DNA of 64,000 nt, from assembly GCF_001750165.1 (NCBI RefSeq), contig NZ_CP015411.1, positions 2,942,001-3,006,000 on the forward strand, read 5' to 3'. The position numbers and the translations under genes were made by a program. The notes beneath the pieces were generated by a model, which was given only the letters and a program-made list of their open reading frames with translations, ran no database searches and was not told the DNA's origin. Source of the DNA: Pseudoalteromonas luteoviolacea (GTDB lineage: Bacteria; Pseudomonadota; Gammaproteobacteria; Enterobacterales; Alteromonadaceae). Below, one piece after another: positions 1 to 9,106 of this stretch (its first letter is position 1; the number at the start of each line of letters is the position of its first letter).

Positions 1-1
1 T

Positions 2-814
2 GGTGGTATGACTGGTGTAATGCTAGCAGTACCAGCAGCTGACTTCGTACTACACAACAGCTTGTTCCTAATTGCACACTTCCACAATGTAATTATTGGT
101 GGTGCAGTATTTGGTTACTTCGCAGGTCTTACTTACTGGTGGCCAAAAGCAACTGGTTGGATGCTGAACGAGAAACTTAACAAGCTTTCTTGTGCACTAT
201 GGACAATCGGTTTCTTCGTTGCATTCATGCCACTATACATCCTTGGTTTCAACGGTATGACTCGTCGTCTTAACTACTATGACAACCCAGAGTGGACGCC
301 ACTACTTATCGTTGCAATGGTTGGTGCATTCATCGTTGCTGCTGGTATCGCTGTTCAGTTCTACATGGGCTACGTGAGCTTCAGAGATCGTAAGCAAAAT
401 ATGGACGTAACTGGTGATCCGTGGGATGGTCGTACTCTTGAGTGGGCTACTTCGTCACCTCCTCCATTCTACAACTTTGCTAAGCTGCCTAAAATCCATG
501 ACCGTGATGAGCATCATTACAAGAAAGAACATGGCATTGCTTACCAAAAGCCTGAGAAGTACTCAAAGATCCACATGCCTTCAAATACATGGGCTGGCTT
601 TGTGATCAGTGCATTCTCACTATCTTTAGGTTTCGGTTTCGTATGGCACATCTGGTGGATGGTTATTGCTAGCTTCATCGGTATCGTAGCTTCTTGGATT
701 GCGTACTCATTTGATCGCAACAAAGACTACTACGTACCAGTAGATCAAGTTGAAGAAATCGAGTCAAAGCACTTGGCAGCTGTTGCAGAACACGCAGCTA
801 ATAAAGGCAAGTAG
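2..814 (+). CDS. cyoB: Cytochrome o ubiquinol oxidase subunit I, 3' end
   Basis: This is the C-terminal part of the catalytic subunit of the proton-pumping quinol oxidase in the inner membrane; the 5' end lies outside the window. The frame is open from base 2. The segment LHNSLFLIAHFHNV carries the paired histidines that in the family bind the binuclear-centre heme and the low-spin heme, and TGDPWDGRTLEWATSSPPP is a conserved CyoB stretch. Several membrane helices follow, and the charged C-terminal tail is typical. It is the first visible gene of a cyoBCDE operon; cyoC begins 16 bp downstream. Confidence 0.97.
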   Translation, partial: GGMTGVMLAVPAADFVLHNSLFLIAHFHNVIIGGAVFGYFAGLTYWWPKATGWMLNEKLNKLSCALWTIGFFVAFMPLYILGFNGMTRRLNYYDNPEWTPLLIVAMVGAFIVAAGIAVQFYMGYVSFRDRKQNMDVTGDPWDGRTLEWATSSPPPFYNFAKLPKIHDRDEHHYKKEHGIAYQKPEKYSKIHMPSNTWAGFVISAFSLSLGFGFVWHIWWMVIASFIGIVASWIAYSFDRNKDYYVPVDQVEEIESKHLAAVAEHAANKGK

Positions 815-830
815 AGGAAAGTTTTAAATC

Positions 831-1451
831 ATGTCAAACGATCACGTAATCGCAAACGACGCTCACGATCATCACGATGATCATGAGCATCATGATACCG
901 GTGGTGATACTATATTCGGATTCTGGATATATATCATGAGTGACTGTATTTTGTTCGCAACATTGTTTGCAACATATGCAGTACTAAGTGGCGGCTTCGC
1001 AGGCGGCCCTACACCAAAAGAGTTATTTGACCTTAATCTAGTTGCAGTTGGTACTGCGTTCCTACTATTCAGTAGTTTTACGTTTGGTATGGCAATGCTT
1101 CAAGCCAACCAGCGCAAGATGAAAGGCATGATCACTTGGTTGGTCATCACATTACTTCTAGGCCTTGGTTTCCTTGGCTTAGAAATGTATGAGTTCTGGC
1201 ACTTCAGTACACTTGGTGCTACGCCGCAAACAAGTGGTTACTGGTCTGCATTCTATGCACTAGTAGCAACACACGGTTTGCACGTATTCGGTGGTATCAT
1301 CTGGATGCTTGTTCTATTCGTTCACTTCAAGCGTGACGGATTTAGTGAAGATAACTTGGTAAGACTATCTTGCCTAAGCTTATTCTGGCACTTCCTAGAC
1401 ATCATCTGGATCTGTGTATTTAGCGTTGTGTACTTAGTAGGAGTGATGTAA
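831..1451 (+). CDS. cyoC: Cytochrome o ubiquinol oxidase subunit III
   Basis: Membrane subunit III of the Cyo complex, 206 residues, with five predicted helices (for example ILFATLFATYAVLSGG and FWHFLDIIWICVFSVVYLVG). Position in the operon and the family motifs make the call firm. The N-terminus before the first helix is unusually rich in histidine and aspartate (roughly residues 12-23), which I have not seen emphasised in the enterobacterial protein; metal binding there is only a guess. The stop codon overlaps the cyoD start by one base, suggesting translational coupling. Confidence 0.96.
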   Translation: MSNDHVIANDAHDHHDDHEHHDTGGDTIFGFWIYIMSDCILFATLFATYAVLSGGFAGGPTPKELFDLNLVAVGTAFLLFSSFTFGMAMLQANQRKMKGMITWLVITLLLGLGFLGLEMYEFWHFSTLGATPQTSGYWSAFYALVATHGLHVFGGIIWMLVLFVHFKRDGFSEDNLVRLSCLSLFWHFLDIIWICVFSVVYLVGVM

Positions 1452-1792
1452 TGGGCCACACTAATAATGAACATGGCACTGGCGGTGCATCTCACGGTAG
1501 CGTTAAAGAGTACACGATAGGTTTACTTCTATCTCTAGTACTAACTGCTATTCCGTTTTTAGTTGTAATGTACGATATGGCATCTCCAGCTATCACGCTT
1601 GGGATCATCCTAGTTACAGCTATTGCACAGCTATTTGTACAACTTGTATTTTTCTTACACATGAACTCATCTTCTGAGCAAATATGGAACACTACTTCAG
1701 CCGCGTTTATTGTGTTGACAGTGGCCATAGTTGTGATTGGCTCCATTTGGATTATGGAGCACCTAAATCACAACATGCTCATGGGACATTAA
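1451..1792 (+). CDS. cyoD: Cytochrome o ubiquinol oxidase subunit IV
   Basis: Small membrane subunit of the quinol oxidase, 113 residues, with three hydrophobic segments and the conserved FLHMNSSSEQIWN stretch before the last helix. In the family it supports assembly of the CuB site. It starts within the cyoC stop codon and ends one base before cyoE, so it is clearly part of the same operon. The N-terminus has several His and Gly residues like that of cyoC but shorter. Confidence 0.95.
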   Translation: MGHTNNEHGTGGASHGSVKEYTIGLLLSLVLTAIPFLVVMYDMASPAITLGIILVTAIAQLFVQLVFFLHMNSSSEQIWNTTSAAFIVLTVAIVVIGSIWIMEHLNHNMLMGH

Positions 1793-1793
1793 A

Positions 1794-2678
1794 ATGTTAA
1801 GAAGTTACCTGTTAATTACAAAACCAGGCATTATCTTTGGTAACTTAATCACTGCGGTTGCGGGCTATGTGCTCGCAGCCAAAGGTAATATTGATTTCGT
1901 TACATTTACAGCAATGATAGTGGGTACAGTGTGTATCATCGCCTCTGGTTGCGTTTTTAATAATGTGATTGACCGTGACATCGACCAGTTGATGTCACGC
2001 ACAAAGTACCGAAAGCCACTCTTAGAGTCGATTTCGGTGAACAAAGCTTTGGCTTATGCAACCCTTTTGGGTTGCATAGGTTTCGCCTCATTAGCACTGT
2101 ACGCATCAATGATGAGCTTTTATTTCGGCGTGCTAGGCTTCGTGGTATACGTTGGTCTTTACACGCTTTATTATAAAAGAAAATCTATATACGGTACTTT
2201 TGTAGGCAGTATTTCTGGCGCATGTCCTCCTGTTATGGGGTACTGTGCTGTTAACGGTCAATTTGATATTGGCGCAGCTGTTATCTTAGCAATTTTCTGT
2301 ATTTGGCAGATCCCGCATTCTTATGCGATTGCTATTTACCGATTCAAAGATTACAAAGACGCAAATATCCCAGTTTTACCAATCGTCAGTGGTGTTGAAG
2401 TTGCTAGAAAACACATGATTGGCTTTATTGTTGCCTTTACTGTACTTGCACTTTCGCTATTCACGTTAAACTATGTCGGTGCTATTTTCGCGACACTTAC
2501 GTTTATCATTGGTTTGATCTGGCTATTGAGCACAATTTTCGACTTCCACCGTATGGACAATCATACTTGGGCAAAACGCGTATTTATCTTATCGCTTGTT
2601 GCCATTACTTCTATGAGTGTTCTGATGTCTGTTGATTTTGCTCACATTGACCCAACCACTTATGTAACAGCAAGGTAG
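1794..2678 (+). CDS. cyoE: Protoheme IX farnesyltransferase (heme O synthase)
   Basis: Integral membrane prenyltransferase that converts heme B to heme O for the oxidase encoded upstream, 294 residues, the usual length. The UbiA-family aspartate-rich motif is visible as NNVIDRDIDQLMSRT near residues 57-71, and a second loop motif is YRFKDYKDANIPVLP. About nine hydrophobic segments are present. It is tightly spaced with cyoD (1 bp) and the SCO gene (4 bp), consistent with one transcript making the enzyme and its cofactor. Confidence 0.96.
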   Translation: MLRSYLLITKPGIIFGNLITAVAGYVLAAKGNIDFVTFTAMIVGTVCIIASGCVFNNVIDRDIDQLMSRTKYRKPLLESISVNKALAYATLLGCIGFASLALYASMMSFYFGVLGFVVYVGLYTLYYKRKSIYGTFVGSISGACPPVMGYCAVNGQFDIGAAVILAIFCIWQIPHSYAIAIYRFKDYKDANIPVLPIVSGVEVARKHMIGFIVAFTVLALSLFTLNYVGAIFATLTFIIGLIWLLSTIFDFHRMDNHTWAKRVFILSLVAITSMSVLMSVDFAHIDPTTYVTAR

Positions 2679-2682
2679 AGTT

Positions 2683-3288
2683 ATGAAGCAGTTTAAAGCC
2701 GCTCACTTACATTGGATTACGTCTTTTCTTGGTATCATTGGACTCATTTGGTTTTATTTATCAACAACCACAAAAGACTTTAACGAAACAAGAAAATCAT
2801 TCGATGAATTGGGTGGTGATTTTACGCTGCAAAGCTATGCCGGACCTGTTTCGCTCTCTGATTATAAAGGCCAGGTCGTTGTCATGTACTTCGGCTATCT
2901 GTCTTGTGCAGAGGTATGCCCTAACTCTCTCGCGGTAATGACAAATGCATTTATGCGACTAGAGAAACAGGGATTTGATCAGGTGCAGGGCTTACTTGTA
3001 ACAGTAGACCCTGCGCGTGATACAGTAGAAGATTTAAAGGAATATACCGACTACTTTCACGAGCGTATTACCGGTTTGACTGGCAGCGCTGCGCAAACTA
3101 AAGAAGTTGGTGGATTATATGGCGTTTATTATGATGACGAAAACCTTGAAGAGTCGTTCATGGAGTACTCTGTGGCGCATGCATCAAGATTTTACATCAT
3201 AAACAAAGAAGGTGATTTAATTACCGCTATGAGCCATACAACAACGCCTAATGAACTTGCAGCTCAAATTAAGGAGCTTATGCTTTGA
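2683..3288 (+). CDS. SCO1/SenC-family copper chaperone
   Basis: Thioredoxin-fold membrane-anchored protein, 201 residues, with an N-terminal hydrophobic anchor (about residues 12-27). The copper-binding cysteines are C75 and C79 in the segment LSCAEVCPN, and the third ligand of the family is H166 in SVAHASRF, so all metal ligands are kept. SCO proteins deliver copper to heme-copper oxidases and guard against thiol oxidation. Location directly after cyoE suggests service to an oxidase. It overlaps the next gene by four bases. Confidence 0.92.
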   Translation: MKQFKAAHLHWITSFLGIIGLIWFYLSTTTKDFNETRKSFDELGGDFTLQSYAGPVSLSDYKGQVVVMYFGYLSCAEVCPNSLAVMTNAFMRLEKQGFDQVQGLLVTVDPARDTVEDLKEYTDYFHERITGLTGSAAQTKEVGGLYGVYYDDENLEESFMEYSVAHASRFYIINKEGDLITAMSHTTTPNELAAQIKELML

Positions 3289-3773
3289 AATCTCCATTAT
3301 TCATAGCTGGCCTTTTAATGGCAAGTACACAGGTTGTTGCTAAAAACTCGATTGAAACGATCATTGAAAAATATAATGTTAAACACTGTCATACCGAATT
3401 AAAGACTATGGCCAGAGACATTATAGGTTCAAAAAAGCATCGTTTATTGGTATCAAACCAAACTAACAAAAATGAACTTGAAACTTTGTTGGTAACGGGT
3501 GTGCTTGAATATAAAGACAGACAAAGTCATATTACTTTTTCTATGTCTCACAGTGGCGGACACTGTGAAGTGGCTTATAAAGAAAGCTTTGCTGTTAAAA
3601 ACCCATGCATTGTGGTGCGTGAGGAAGTATTCAAAAAGTGGCAATTTAAAGGTAAATTAAACGACGAGACTCATGTTTTTTCTCATAAAAGAGATGAAAA
3701 CTTTGTTGGCTATATGACCAGCACAAAAGACGGTTCATATTGTTTAGTTAGCCGTCAGAAAAAGACTTCTTAG
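3285..3773 (+). CDS. Secreted hypothetical protein, last gene of the cyo-SCO operon
   Basis: 162 residues; I do not recognise the family. The start is a TTG overlapping the SCO stop, chosen because AAGGAG sits eight bases upstream. An N-terminal signal peptide (FIAGLLMASTQVVA) suggests export. The mature part has four cysteines, including HCHTEL near the start and GHCEVAY, compatible with disulfides or metal binding. Its place in the operon suggests a periplasmic role linked to the oxidase or copper handling, but that is inference. A hairpin terminator follows at 3787. Confidence 0.75.
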   Translation: MKSPLFIAGLLMASTQVVAKNSIETIIEKYNVKHCHTELKTMARDIIGSKKHRLLVSNQTNKNELETLLVTGVLEYKDRQSHITFSMSHSGGHCEVAYKESFAVKNPCIVVREEVFKKWQFKGKLNDETHVFSHKRDENFVGYMTSTKDGSYCLVSRQKKTS

Positions 3774-3786
3774 TCTGTAATGTTTC

Positions 3787-3816
3787 AGTGCAGTAAACAT
3801 TACTGCACTTTCTTAC
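3787..3816 (+). terminator. Terminator after the cyo-SCO operon
   Basis: A perfect 10-bp stem (AGTGCAGTAA with TTACTGCACT, three-base loop) is followed by a short T-rich run. It lies 13 bp after the last gene of the operon and faces the convergent glycosyltransferase gene. Confidence 0.8.
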
Positions 3817-3828
3817 TCCCCTTCCCTT

Positions 3829-4668
3829 TTAGCGCGGTACAAAACGTTCTGCAAAGCACTTTATCAACATATTGGGTAGAGGGTACTTCTTATAAATCAC
3901 CTCAAGATAGGCCTGCCATGCTTCCTCTTTGAGCTTTTTAATTTCATCAGCAGGTAATATTCCATCATAAATAGCAGAGAAGTCCTTTAAGAATTGTACA
4001 TCGCGACGTCGACTGGTCTTAGCATACCCTTTACCAGCATAGTGAATAAAATCGGCTTCTAGATAGTCAGCATTACCAAACATATCCATATGATTAAATG
4101 TTTTATCAATTCCTTGATGTTTAAAACCATATTTATGCAAACAGTAATTAAAATAGCTTTGCTCATAAAAAGATATCTCATTACATAGATGCTGCAAATC
4201 CTCTAGATTAGTCATGGAGAATAACCCTGCTTCTTTAGAAGTCAGTATTACTCCAGCATTATAATAAGTAGACATCCCCTTCTCTGAGGGCCATTCTACT
4301 GAGCCCAACAAACCACAAATAAGCGAAATATCACCTCCGCGATCTTTTAATAAACCTTCATTGAGCCAATAAGTTGTATCCAAATCTTGGTGTGATTCAA
4401 AAATATCTTGCGCGTCAGGTCGAATGATAATGTCAGAATCGACGTAAAGTACTCTATCATACTCTTTTAATAACGCGCCAATCCTGAGCTTTTCGGTCCA
4501 AGCAGGAGAAGCATTAAACTTGGGGTTAACAATGTCTATTTTATAGTGTAGCTGATCCGAAACGATTAAATCAGCGCCAACCTTTTGTGCGTATAGTTTA
4601 AAACTATGAAGTGCGGCTTTATACATTGGGTTATCACCAATGGCCAAAGTAAAAATGGCTTTTTTCAT
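3829..4668 (-). CDS. Nucleotide-sugar glycosyltransferase, GT8/GT-A like
   Basis: About 279 residues. The start is placed at the ATG at 4668 because GGAGAG precedes it; an in-frame upstream ATG at 4695 has no such site. The protein opens with a beta strand (AIFTLAIGDNPMYKAALHSF) and carries the metal-binding segment RVLYVDSDIIIRPD, the DxD motif of GT-A enzymes, plus a later STYYNAGVILTSKE stretch common in GT8-like proteins. Substrate and acceptor are unknown. It stands alone between the cyo operon and a secreted protein, so it does not appear to belong to a polysaccharide cluster. Confidence 0.75.
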   Translation of the reverse strand: MKKAIFTLAIGDNPMYKAALHSFKLYAQKVGADLIVSDQLHYKIDIVNPKFNASPAWTEKLRIGALLKEYDRVLYVDSDIIIRPDAQDIFESHQDLDTTYWLNEGLLKDRGGDISLICGLLGSVEWPSEKGMSTYYNAGVILTSKEAGLFSMTNLEDLQHLCNEISFYEQSYFNYCLHKYGFKHQGIDKTFNHMDMFGNADYLEADFIHYAGKGYAKTSRRRDVQFLKDFSAIYDGILPADEIKKLKEEAWQAYLEVIYKKYPLPNMLIKCFAERFVPR

Positions 4669-5001
4669 TACTCTCCTTTGTCCAAAAGATTGCAAACATG
4701 CAATTATTTGAACGCTTTACCCAGTTAGAAAACCGCTAAGATTCTAGAAGATAAGCGCATATGTTACAAATATCTTTATATAATAATTCAAGCTATTGAT
4801 ATAGTTACCTTTTAATTGAAACATAAAAATAAATATTTCCTTGTGGGCATACTAATTTAAAAAAGCATTAGCAACCGAACTGAAATGACACTCTATATTG
4901 AAGCGAAATAGATGAAGCATGTACCAAGCTATCGTTTTATGTTTCTCTTTTATCAGTGATATTACTAAGCTCTATTTCTCGTAAAGCTTAGTAACTCTTC
5001 A
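4669..5001. other. Intergenic stretch with an inverted repeat
   Basis: AT-rich, no coding signal seen. The only structure is an inverted repeat, TTACTAAGCT at 4962-4971 with AGCTTAGTAA at 4985-4994 (13-base loop). It lies just downstream of the minus-strand gene ending at 5002 and may be its terminator, although no clear T tract follows. Confidence 0.45.
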
Positions 5002-5442
5002 TCAAAGGTGCGTGCTATCGGCGATAGTAAGCTCACCATTTAATGACATTCTAACCATGTCTTCATTATATATTTCTAATTTGCCTGGCAACCCAACTAA
5101 GTATGTCATTTCTGGAGAAAACAACTCTACCCAATCATTGTTTTTATACTTTTGTATGGAGTGCTTTATCGTGCTCTCTTTTCCACGCTTGATAGATTGT
5201 TCATAATCTACATTTAAAATAACTCTATAAATCGGTCTGTTTTTCTCATCATAGTAGGTGATGTCAGCAGGCTGCTCATCTTTAAGTGTCATTTTCACTT
5301 TATACAAGGCTTCTGTGCCAACTTGAAGCTCAAATTCATATTTTAAATTAGGCTTAGATGTCTCATTTGCTGCCTGCGCACCGCCTAGAAAAAAGCAAAA
5401 AGATGTAATAAATAAGGTTAATTTGCACCAATTGTTAAGCAT
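5002..5442 (-). CDS. Secreted hypothetical protein
   Basis: 146 residues, no family recognised. The N-terminus is a clear signal peptide (LFITSFCFFLGGAQA, cleavage probably after AQA). The mature part is rich in beta strand and charged residues, for example FELQVGTEALYKVKMTL and YLVGLPGKLEIYNEDMV, and looks like a small soluble periplasmic or secreted domain. It is monocistronic, with the glycosyltransferase 334 bp downstream and the IS element upstream. Confidence 0.65.
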   Translation of the reverse strand: MLNNWCKLTLFITSFCFFLGGAQAANETSKPNLKYEFELQVGTEALYKVKMTLKDEQPADITYYDEKNRPIYRVILNVDYEQSIKRGKESTIKHSIQKYKNNDWVELFSPEMTYLVGLPGKLEIYNEDMVRMSLNGELTIADSTHL

Positions 5443-5634
5443 GAATTACTTCCTAGTTTTATTATATATATCTATGACATTTCACATGTATATTAACTAG
5501 CTTAAAATAAGCCATAAAATGTGAATAATTATGTAATGCTAGAACAGCAAGATATTAATAAACGGATGGAGGTAGTATGAATAACTAATAAGCACAGAGT
5601 TTTAAATATTAATAATAAATGTTATCTAAGCCTG

Positions 5635-5657
5635 AAGAGGAGGTTTGTCCCCCTCTT
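5635..5657. other. Hairpin that was the target of the IS insertion
   Basis: AAGAGGAGG (5635-5643), loop TTTGT, then CCCCCTCTT (5649-5657) form a nine-base stem with one mismatch. The right arm is exactly the 9-bp target duplicated on the far side of the IS. No T tract is seen on either strand, so a terminator role is uncertain. Confidence 0.6.
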
Positions 5658-6682
5658 GGCCTTGTTTCCTAAATAGTTGAACTTCTGACCTTTTGCGTGA
5701 TCAGATCAAAAAAACATAACGTAACTCAAGCCACCATGACAAAGAAAATTAAGAACTGGTCTGCCTATAACCGTGCGTTGATACAGCGTGGCAATATTGC
5801 TATTTGGCTCAGCGACGACGCTATTCAGCAATGGCAAACCGTAGAAAAACACGGTGGGCGTGGTCGTTCAAATAAATATACTGACTTTGCAATTGAAACT
5901 TGCCTGACACTTCGGTCTGTCTTTAATTTGCCACTTCGAGCACTTGAAGGGTTCGTTAATTCACTCCTCAATTTAATGGATGCACCTATTCATTCCCCTG
6001 GTTACAGCTGTTTGTGCAAGCGAGGAAAGACACTAGATGTTCAATATCGAACCAAGCCAACCACGCAGGGATTTATTGATATTGTTGTCGATAGCACCGG
6101 CCTAAAAGTCTATGGTAATGGCGAATGGCATACCCGAAAACACCGAGCCAACAAGCGTAGAACTTGGCGTAAATTGCATTTAGCGATAGATGCAGCCAGT
6201 CATGACATTGTCAGTGCAGAGCTATCAATGGTGAATGTATCGGATGGTGAAGTGTTAGGTGATTTACTGCGGTCATTACGGCGAAATGTTGACCGAGTTA
6301 CAGGCGATGGAGCTTATGATACACGTGATTGCTATGATGAAATTGCGGCTAAAGGTGCCGTGGCACGGATCCCCCCAAGGGAAAATGCCCAATATTGGGA
6401 GAAAGGTCATCCGAGAAACAGCGCCATAATATTAATGCATCAACTTGGTTTAAAACACTGGAAGGAAAAATCTGGTTATCATGAGCGTTCGCTGGCTGAA
6501 ACAGGCGTTTATCGTTTTATACAGCTTACGGGTGACAAATTAACAAGCCGCACCTTCAACAGCCAACACACAGAAGTAATGATTAAAGCCAAGGTGATCA
6601 ACACGATGAACAGGCTAGGTATGCCTGAATATCAGTAAAAATGACAAGACAGCTAGGAAGAGCATATTTGATCAACAAGGCC
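5658..6682 (+). mobile_element. Complete IS5-family (IS903-like) insertion sequence, 1025 bp
   Basis: The ends are 18-bp imperfect inverted repeats: GGCCTTGTTTCCTAAATA at 5658-5675 and, on the other strand, GGCCTTGTTGATCAAATA at 6682-6665 (14 of 18 identical). The element is flanked by perfect 9-bp direct repeats CCCCCTCTT at 5649-5657 and 6683-6691, the duplication size typical of the IS903 group. It holds one intact transposase gene. The intact ends and perfect duplication point to a recent insertion. Confidence 0.95.
5697..6638 (+). CDS. IS5-family transposase (DDE)
   Basis: Full-length 313-residue transposase; the GTG at 5697 gives the longest form and an ATG at 5736 is also possible. 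Catalytic acidic residues are visible as VVDSTGLKVYG (first Asp), TGDGAYDTRDC (second Asp) and YHERSLAETG (Glu in the Y-2-R-3-E signature). It fills the IS element between the two inverted repeats and shows no frameshift, so it may be active. Confidence 0.93.
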   Translation: MIRSKKHNVTQATMTKKIKNWSAYNRALIQRGNIAIWLSDDAIQQWQTVEKHGGRGRSNKYTDFAIETCLTLRSVFNLPLRALEGFVNSLLNLMDAPIHSPGYSCLCKRGKTLDVQYRTKPTTQGFIDIVVDSTGLKVYGNGEWHTRKHRANKRRTWRKLHLAIDAASHDIVSAELSMVNVSDGEVLGDLLRSLRRNVDRVTGDGAYDTRDCYDEIAAKGAVARIPPRENAQYWEKGHPRNSAIILMHQLGLKHWKEKSGYHERSLAETGVYRFIQLTGDKLTSRTFNSQHTEVMIKAKVINTMNRLGMPEYQ

Positions 6683-6706
6683 CCCCCTCTTCATATACAA
6701 TGGTAT

Positions 6707-7570
6707 TTAGCCGCCAATATTAGTCGACACCTTATAGCTCATTTGAACATCTTCAACAAATTCGCTCATGCCAGGGCGTTTCAAAAATAGTGTGCGTGTA
6801 TAGTTTGAGATTGCCCATATGACGCCCTCTCTATCGACATCAATATTATAAAATGAGCCAAATTTAACTAGATTGCCATTATTCAGTGTGTATACACTTT
6901 GCGGACCATCATTGCTGCCGTAAACACTCGCTACAACATACACTTGGCCGCCACCAACTGCGATGTCAACAAGCGAGCATAAATCGCCACAGGATACTTT
7001 TTGTTGTACCCACTTTACGCCATCATATTTAAACAACTTGTCACTTTCAGTGATGGCCCAAATAACACCACCTAGCGCAACATCAATTTTTTTAATTTTT
7101 TCGTTGCTAATGGCATAGTAACCTTCGAAACTATCACTGACATCATTGAACTTCTTCAAAGTACCATCGCCATTCACGCAGTATGCATGGTCAACTGTAA
7201 ATGAGCTTACATCCTTTGCGCCCCAGCAGCCAACAACCGATTGCCAGTCATAATTTTGGTATCGATATGCATTGCCATTTTGTCCAACCGCAAAAGTCGC
7301 TCCTTCATAATATGCATACCCTTTGTCATCAGGTCCGGTGCCAAAATGATAGTGAAAATATCCACCTGCTGTTGCAATCGCCTTTTGACCATGTGGCAAT
7401 GGCTTTTCACGCCAAAGCCCAGCTGAGTCATCTTTGTGCACCCAAGGCACACCTAAATGATCAATCGCGACACGCACAGGTGAATTTATTTCCGCTTCAG
7501 CTTGCGCGTTGTCTGATAGCGCCACGCCCAAAGTTGCAATCACAGCCAATGTTAAACTTGTAAGTTTCAT
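6707..7570 (-). CDS. Secreted beta-propeller protein, tectonin-like repeats
   Basis: 287 residues with a signal peptide (LTLAVIATLGVALSDNAQA). The mature part consists of repeats of about 35-45 residues of the form DVALGGVIWAITESDKLFKY followed by WVQQKV, which resemble tectonin/TECPR propeller blades; at least four can be seen (PWVHKDDSAGLW, AYRYQNYDWQSVV, the one quoted, VDREGVIWAISN). Lectin-like or surface-binding roles are common for such proteins, but the ligand is not predictable. The IS element inserted 16-25 bp beyond its stop codon. Confidence 0.65.
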   Translation of the reverse strand: MKLTSLTLAVIATLGVALSDNAQAEAEINSPVRVAIDHLGVPWVHKDDSAGLWREKPLPHGQKAIATAGGYFHYHFGTGPDDKGYAYYEGATFAVGQNGNAYRYQNYDWQSVVGCWGAKDVSSFTVDHAYCVNGDGTLKKFNDVSDSFEGYYAISNEKIKKIDVALGGVIWAITESDKLFKYDGVKWVQQKVSCGDLCSLVDIAVGGGQVYVVASVYGSNDGPQSVYTLNNGNLVKFGSFYNIDVDREGVIWAISNYTRTLFLKRPGMSEFVEDVQMSYKVSTNIGG

Positions 7571-7779
7571 TTCCTTATTCCTATGTTTATTGTTGCCTCA
7601 ACTGGATAGTTACACAAATATAACAGCTGTAATTGTACCCATATGCGTAATTTAGATACTTTTCTAACAAGTGTTGGGAATTATTCTTACTACTTTCAGG
7701 TACTGAAAATTATTGATTAATGAAAACAGTCAAGAAAACTGCTGCACACAGATGCATACAACAGCGTTTTTTGAAAAAA

Positions 7780-9054
7780 CTACTCACTACGATGTTTAAA
7801 AGAAAAGCTTGCTTCAGGGATAACGTGGCCAGACTTATCATGTGGCGTGGTGTAAAAGCTCACATTTAAACTATCACCGCGATTATCTAACTCAATATGG
7901 GCAAATCCCCAAATAAAGCTCTTGGTCCAAATTAAGTCATACTCTGGATAACGGTTTTCTTGCTGCTGCGCAAATGGCGTGTGTGTGCCCCGCATTTTTG
8001 AGGCTGCCCCACTGATAATGAGTGGAAGTTTGGGCTTGCTGTTACCCGGCATGACTCGAGAGCAATCATCTGTCAGCAATTCAAGGTCATGTTCGTGCCC
8101 TGCAATGTACGTATCAGCATATTGACACAGCTCAGGTAGAATCAGTCGACGAAGTACGTGCCCTTCATCATATTTTGTTCCACCGATTGACCACAAGATG
8201 TGATGACCATATACAATTTTCCATTTTGCGGTTGATGTTTTCAGCCCCTTTGCAAGCCACGCTAATTGTTTATGATCTTCACCATTGACTGGCGACTCAT
8301 GTACTTCTATGTCTTCCACTTCAGCATGACCATGTGCCAGTGCCGTCGCAAGACCTTGCTCACTGCCATCTTTTGCCAGTGGAATTTCATAATAGTGCTG
8401 CCCTGATAACAACATATTTGTATCGAGCACAAAAAACTCTACGTCATTGCCTGTCTCACCCACTCTGTAACTGTAGTATCCCCGTTTATCCATATGAAAG
8501 TTAGGTTGATTAGCCATCCATTGCGTTTGCAGTTTTACGCCCTTTCGAGATGTCTTCCAATCATGATTGCCAAGTGCAGAGTAAACCACAAGCTCTTTAT
8601 TATTCTTAAATAGCGGCTTTAAGGGACCCAATATCAAATCATTCATGCGTTTTTGGTCATCTTTACCATCATTCGCATCCGCGCCGTCTGGATAGATGTT
8701 ATCGCCAAGCTGAATGCCAAACTCGCAAGCTTTACGCTCGCATAGTGTCGCCATTGCTTTGCCAACAGCCGCAGCGCCGGTTTCTTCTGTCGCGATTTCT
8801 GTGCCGGGATATACGTATATCGGCGCGTGATTAAACTCCTCTATCGGTCTGTGGTCCTCTAGCCAGTCAGCGCGTTCAGCTGCTATAAATTGCTGCTTAT
8901 TCTTAGGCTTTTTAATATGCTTAGTTTTTGGATAATCAGGGTGATATCCCCCATCACCAAAAGCCAAAAACGAAATTGAATCTTTAGCAGCCACATTAAA
9001 TAAGCCACTCAGTAATAACGCAGATACTGCGAAGCAAGAGGTAGATAACTTCAT
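7780..9054 (-). CDS. Secreted metallophosphoesterase, purple acid phosphatase-like
   Basis: About 424 residues. The ATG at 9054 is preferred over an upstream TTG at 9069. A signal peptide is followed by the calcineurin-type motifs in order: FLAFGDGGY, QLGDNIYPDG, SALGNHDW, VYGHHILWS and AGHEHDLELL, which supply the two-metal site. This pattern (GNHD, GHH, GHxH) fits tartrate-resistant acid phosphatases. It lies 52 bp after a TonB-dependent receptor gene, so both are probably one operon: the enzyme could free phosphate or another ligand from an organic phosphate outside the inner membrane while the receptor imports it. Confidence 0.85.
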   Translation of the reverse strand: MKLSTSCFAVSALLLSGLFNVAAKDSISFLAFGDGGYHPDYPKTKHIKKPKNKQQFIAAERADWLEDHRPIEEFNHAPIYVYPGTEIATEETGAAAVGKAMATLCERKACEFGIQLGDNIYPDGADANDGKDDQKRMNDLILGPLKPLFKNNKELVVYSALGNHDWKTSRKGVKLQTQWMANQPNFHMDKRGYYSYRVGETGNDVEFFVLDTNMLLSGQHYYEIPLAKDGSEQGLATALAHGHAEVEDIEVHESPVNGEDHKQLAWLAKGLKTSTAKWKIVYGHHILWSIGGTKYDEGHVLRRLILPELCQYADTYIAGHEHDLELLTDDCSRVMPGNSKPKLPLIISGAASKMRGTHTPFAQQQENRYPEYDLIWTKSFIWGFAHIELDNRGDSLNVSFYTTPHDKSGHVIPEASFSFKHRSE

Positions 9055-9106
9055 ACATTTTCGCTGCAAGGTTACCCAAGCAGCGCCATTGTTGTTTTTA
9101 GAAAAA

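Noticed and set aside
5758..6640. Second IS copy or nested element within the IS
   Set aside because: The transposase frame is continuous and both ends match, so there is only one element.
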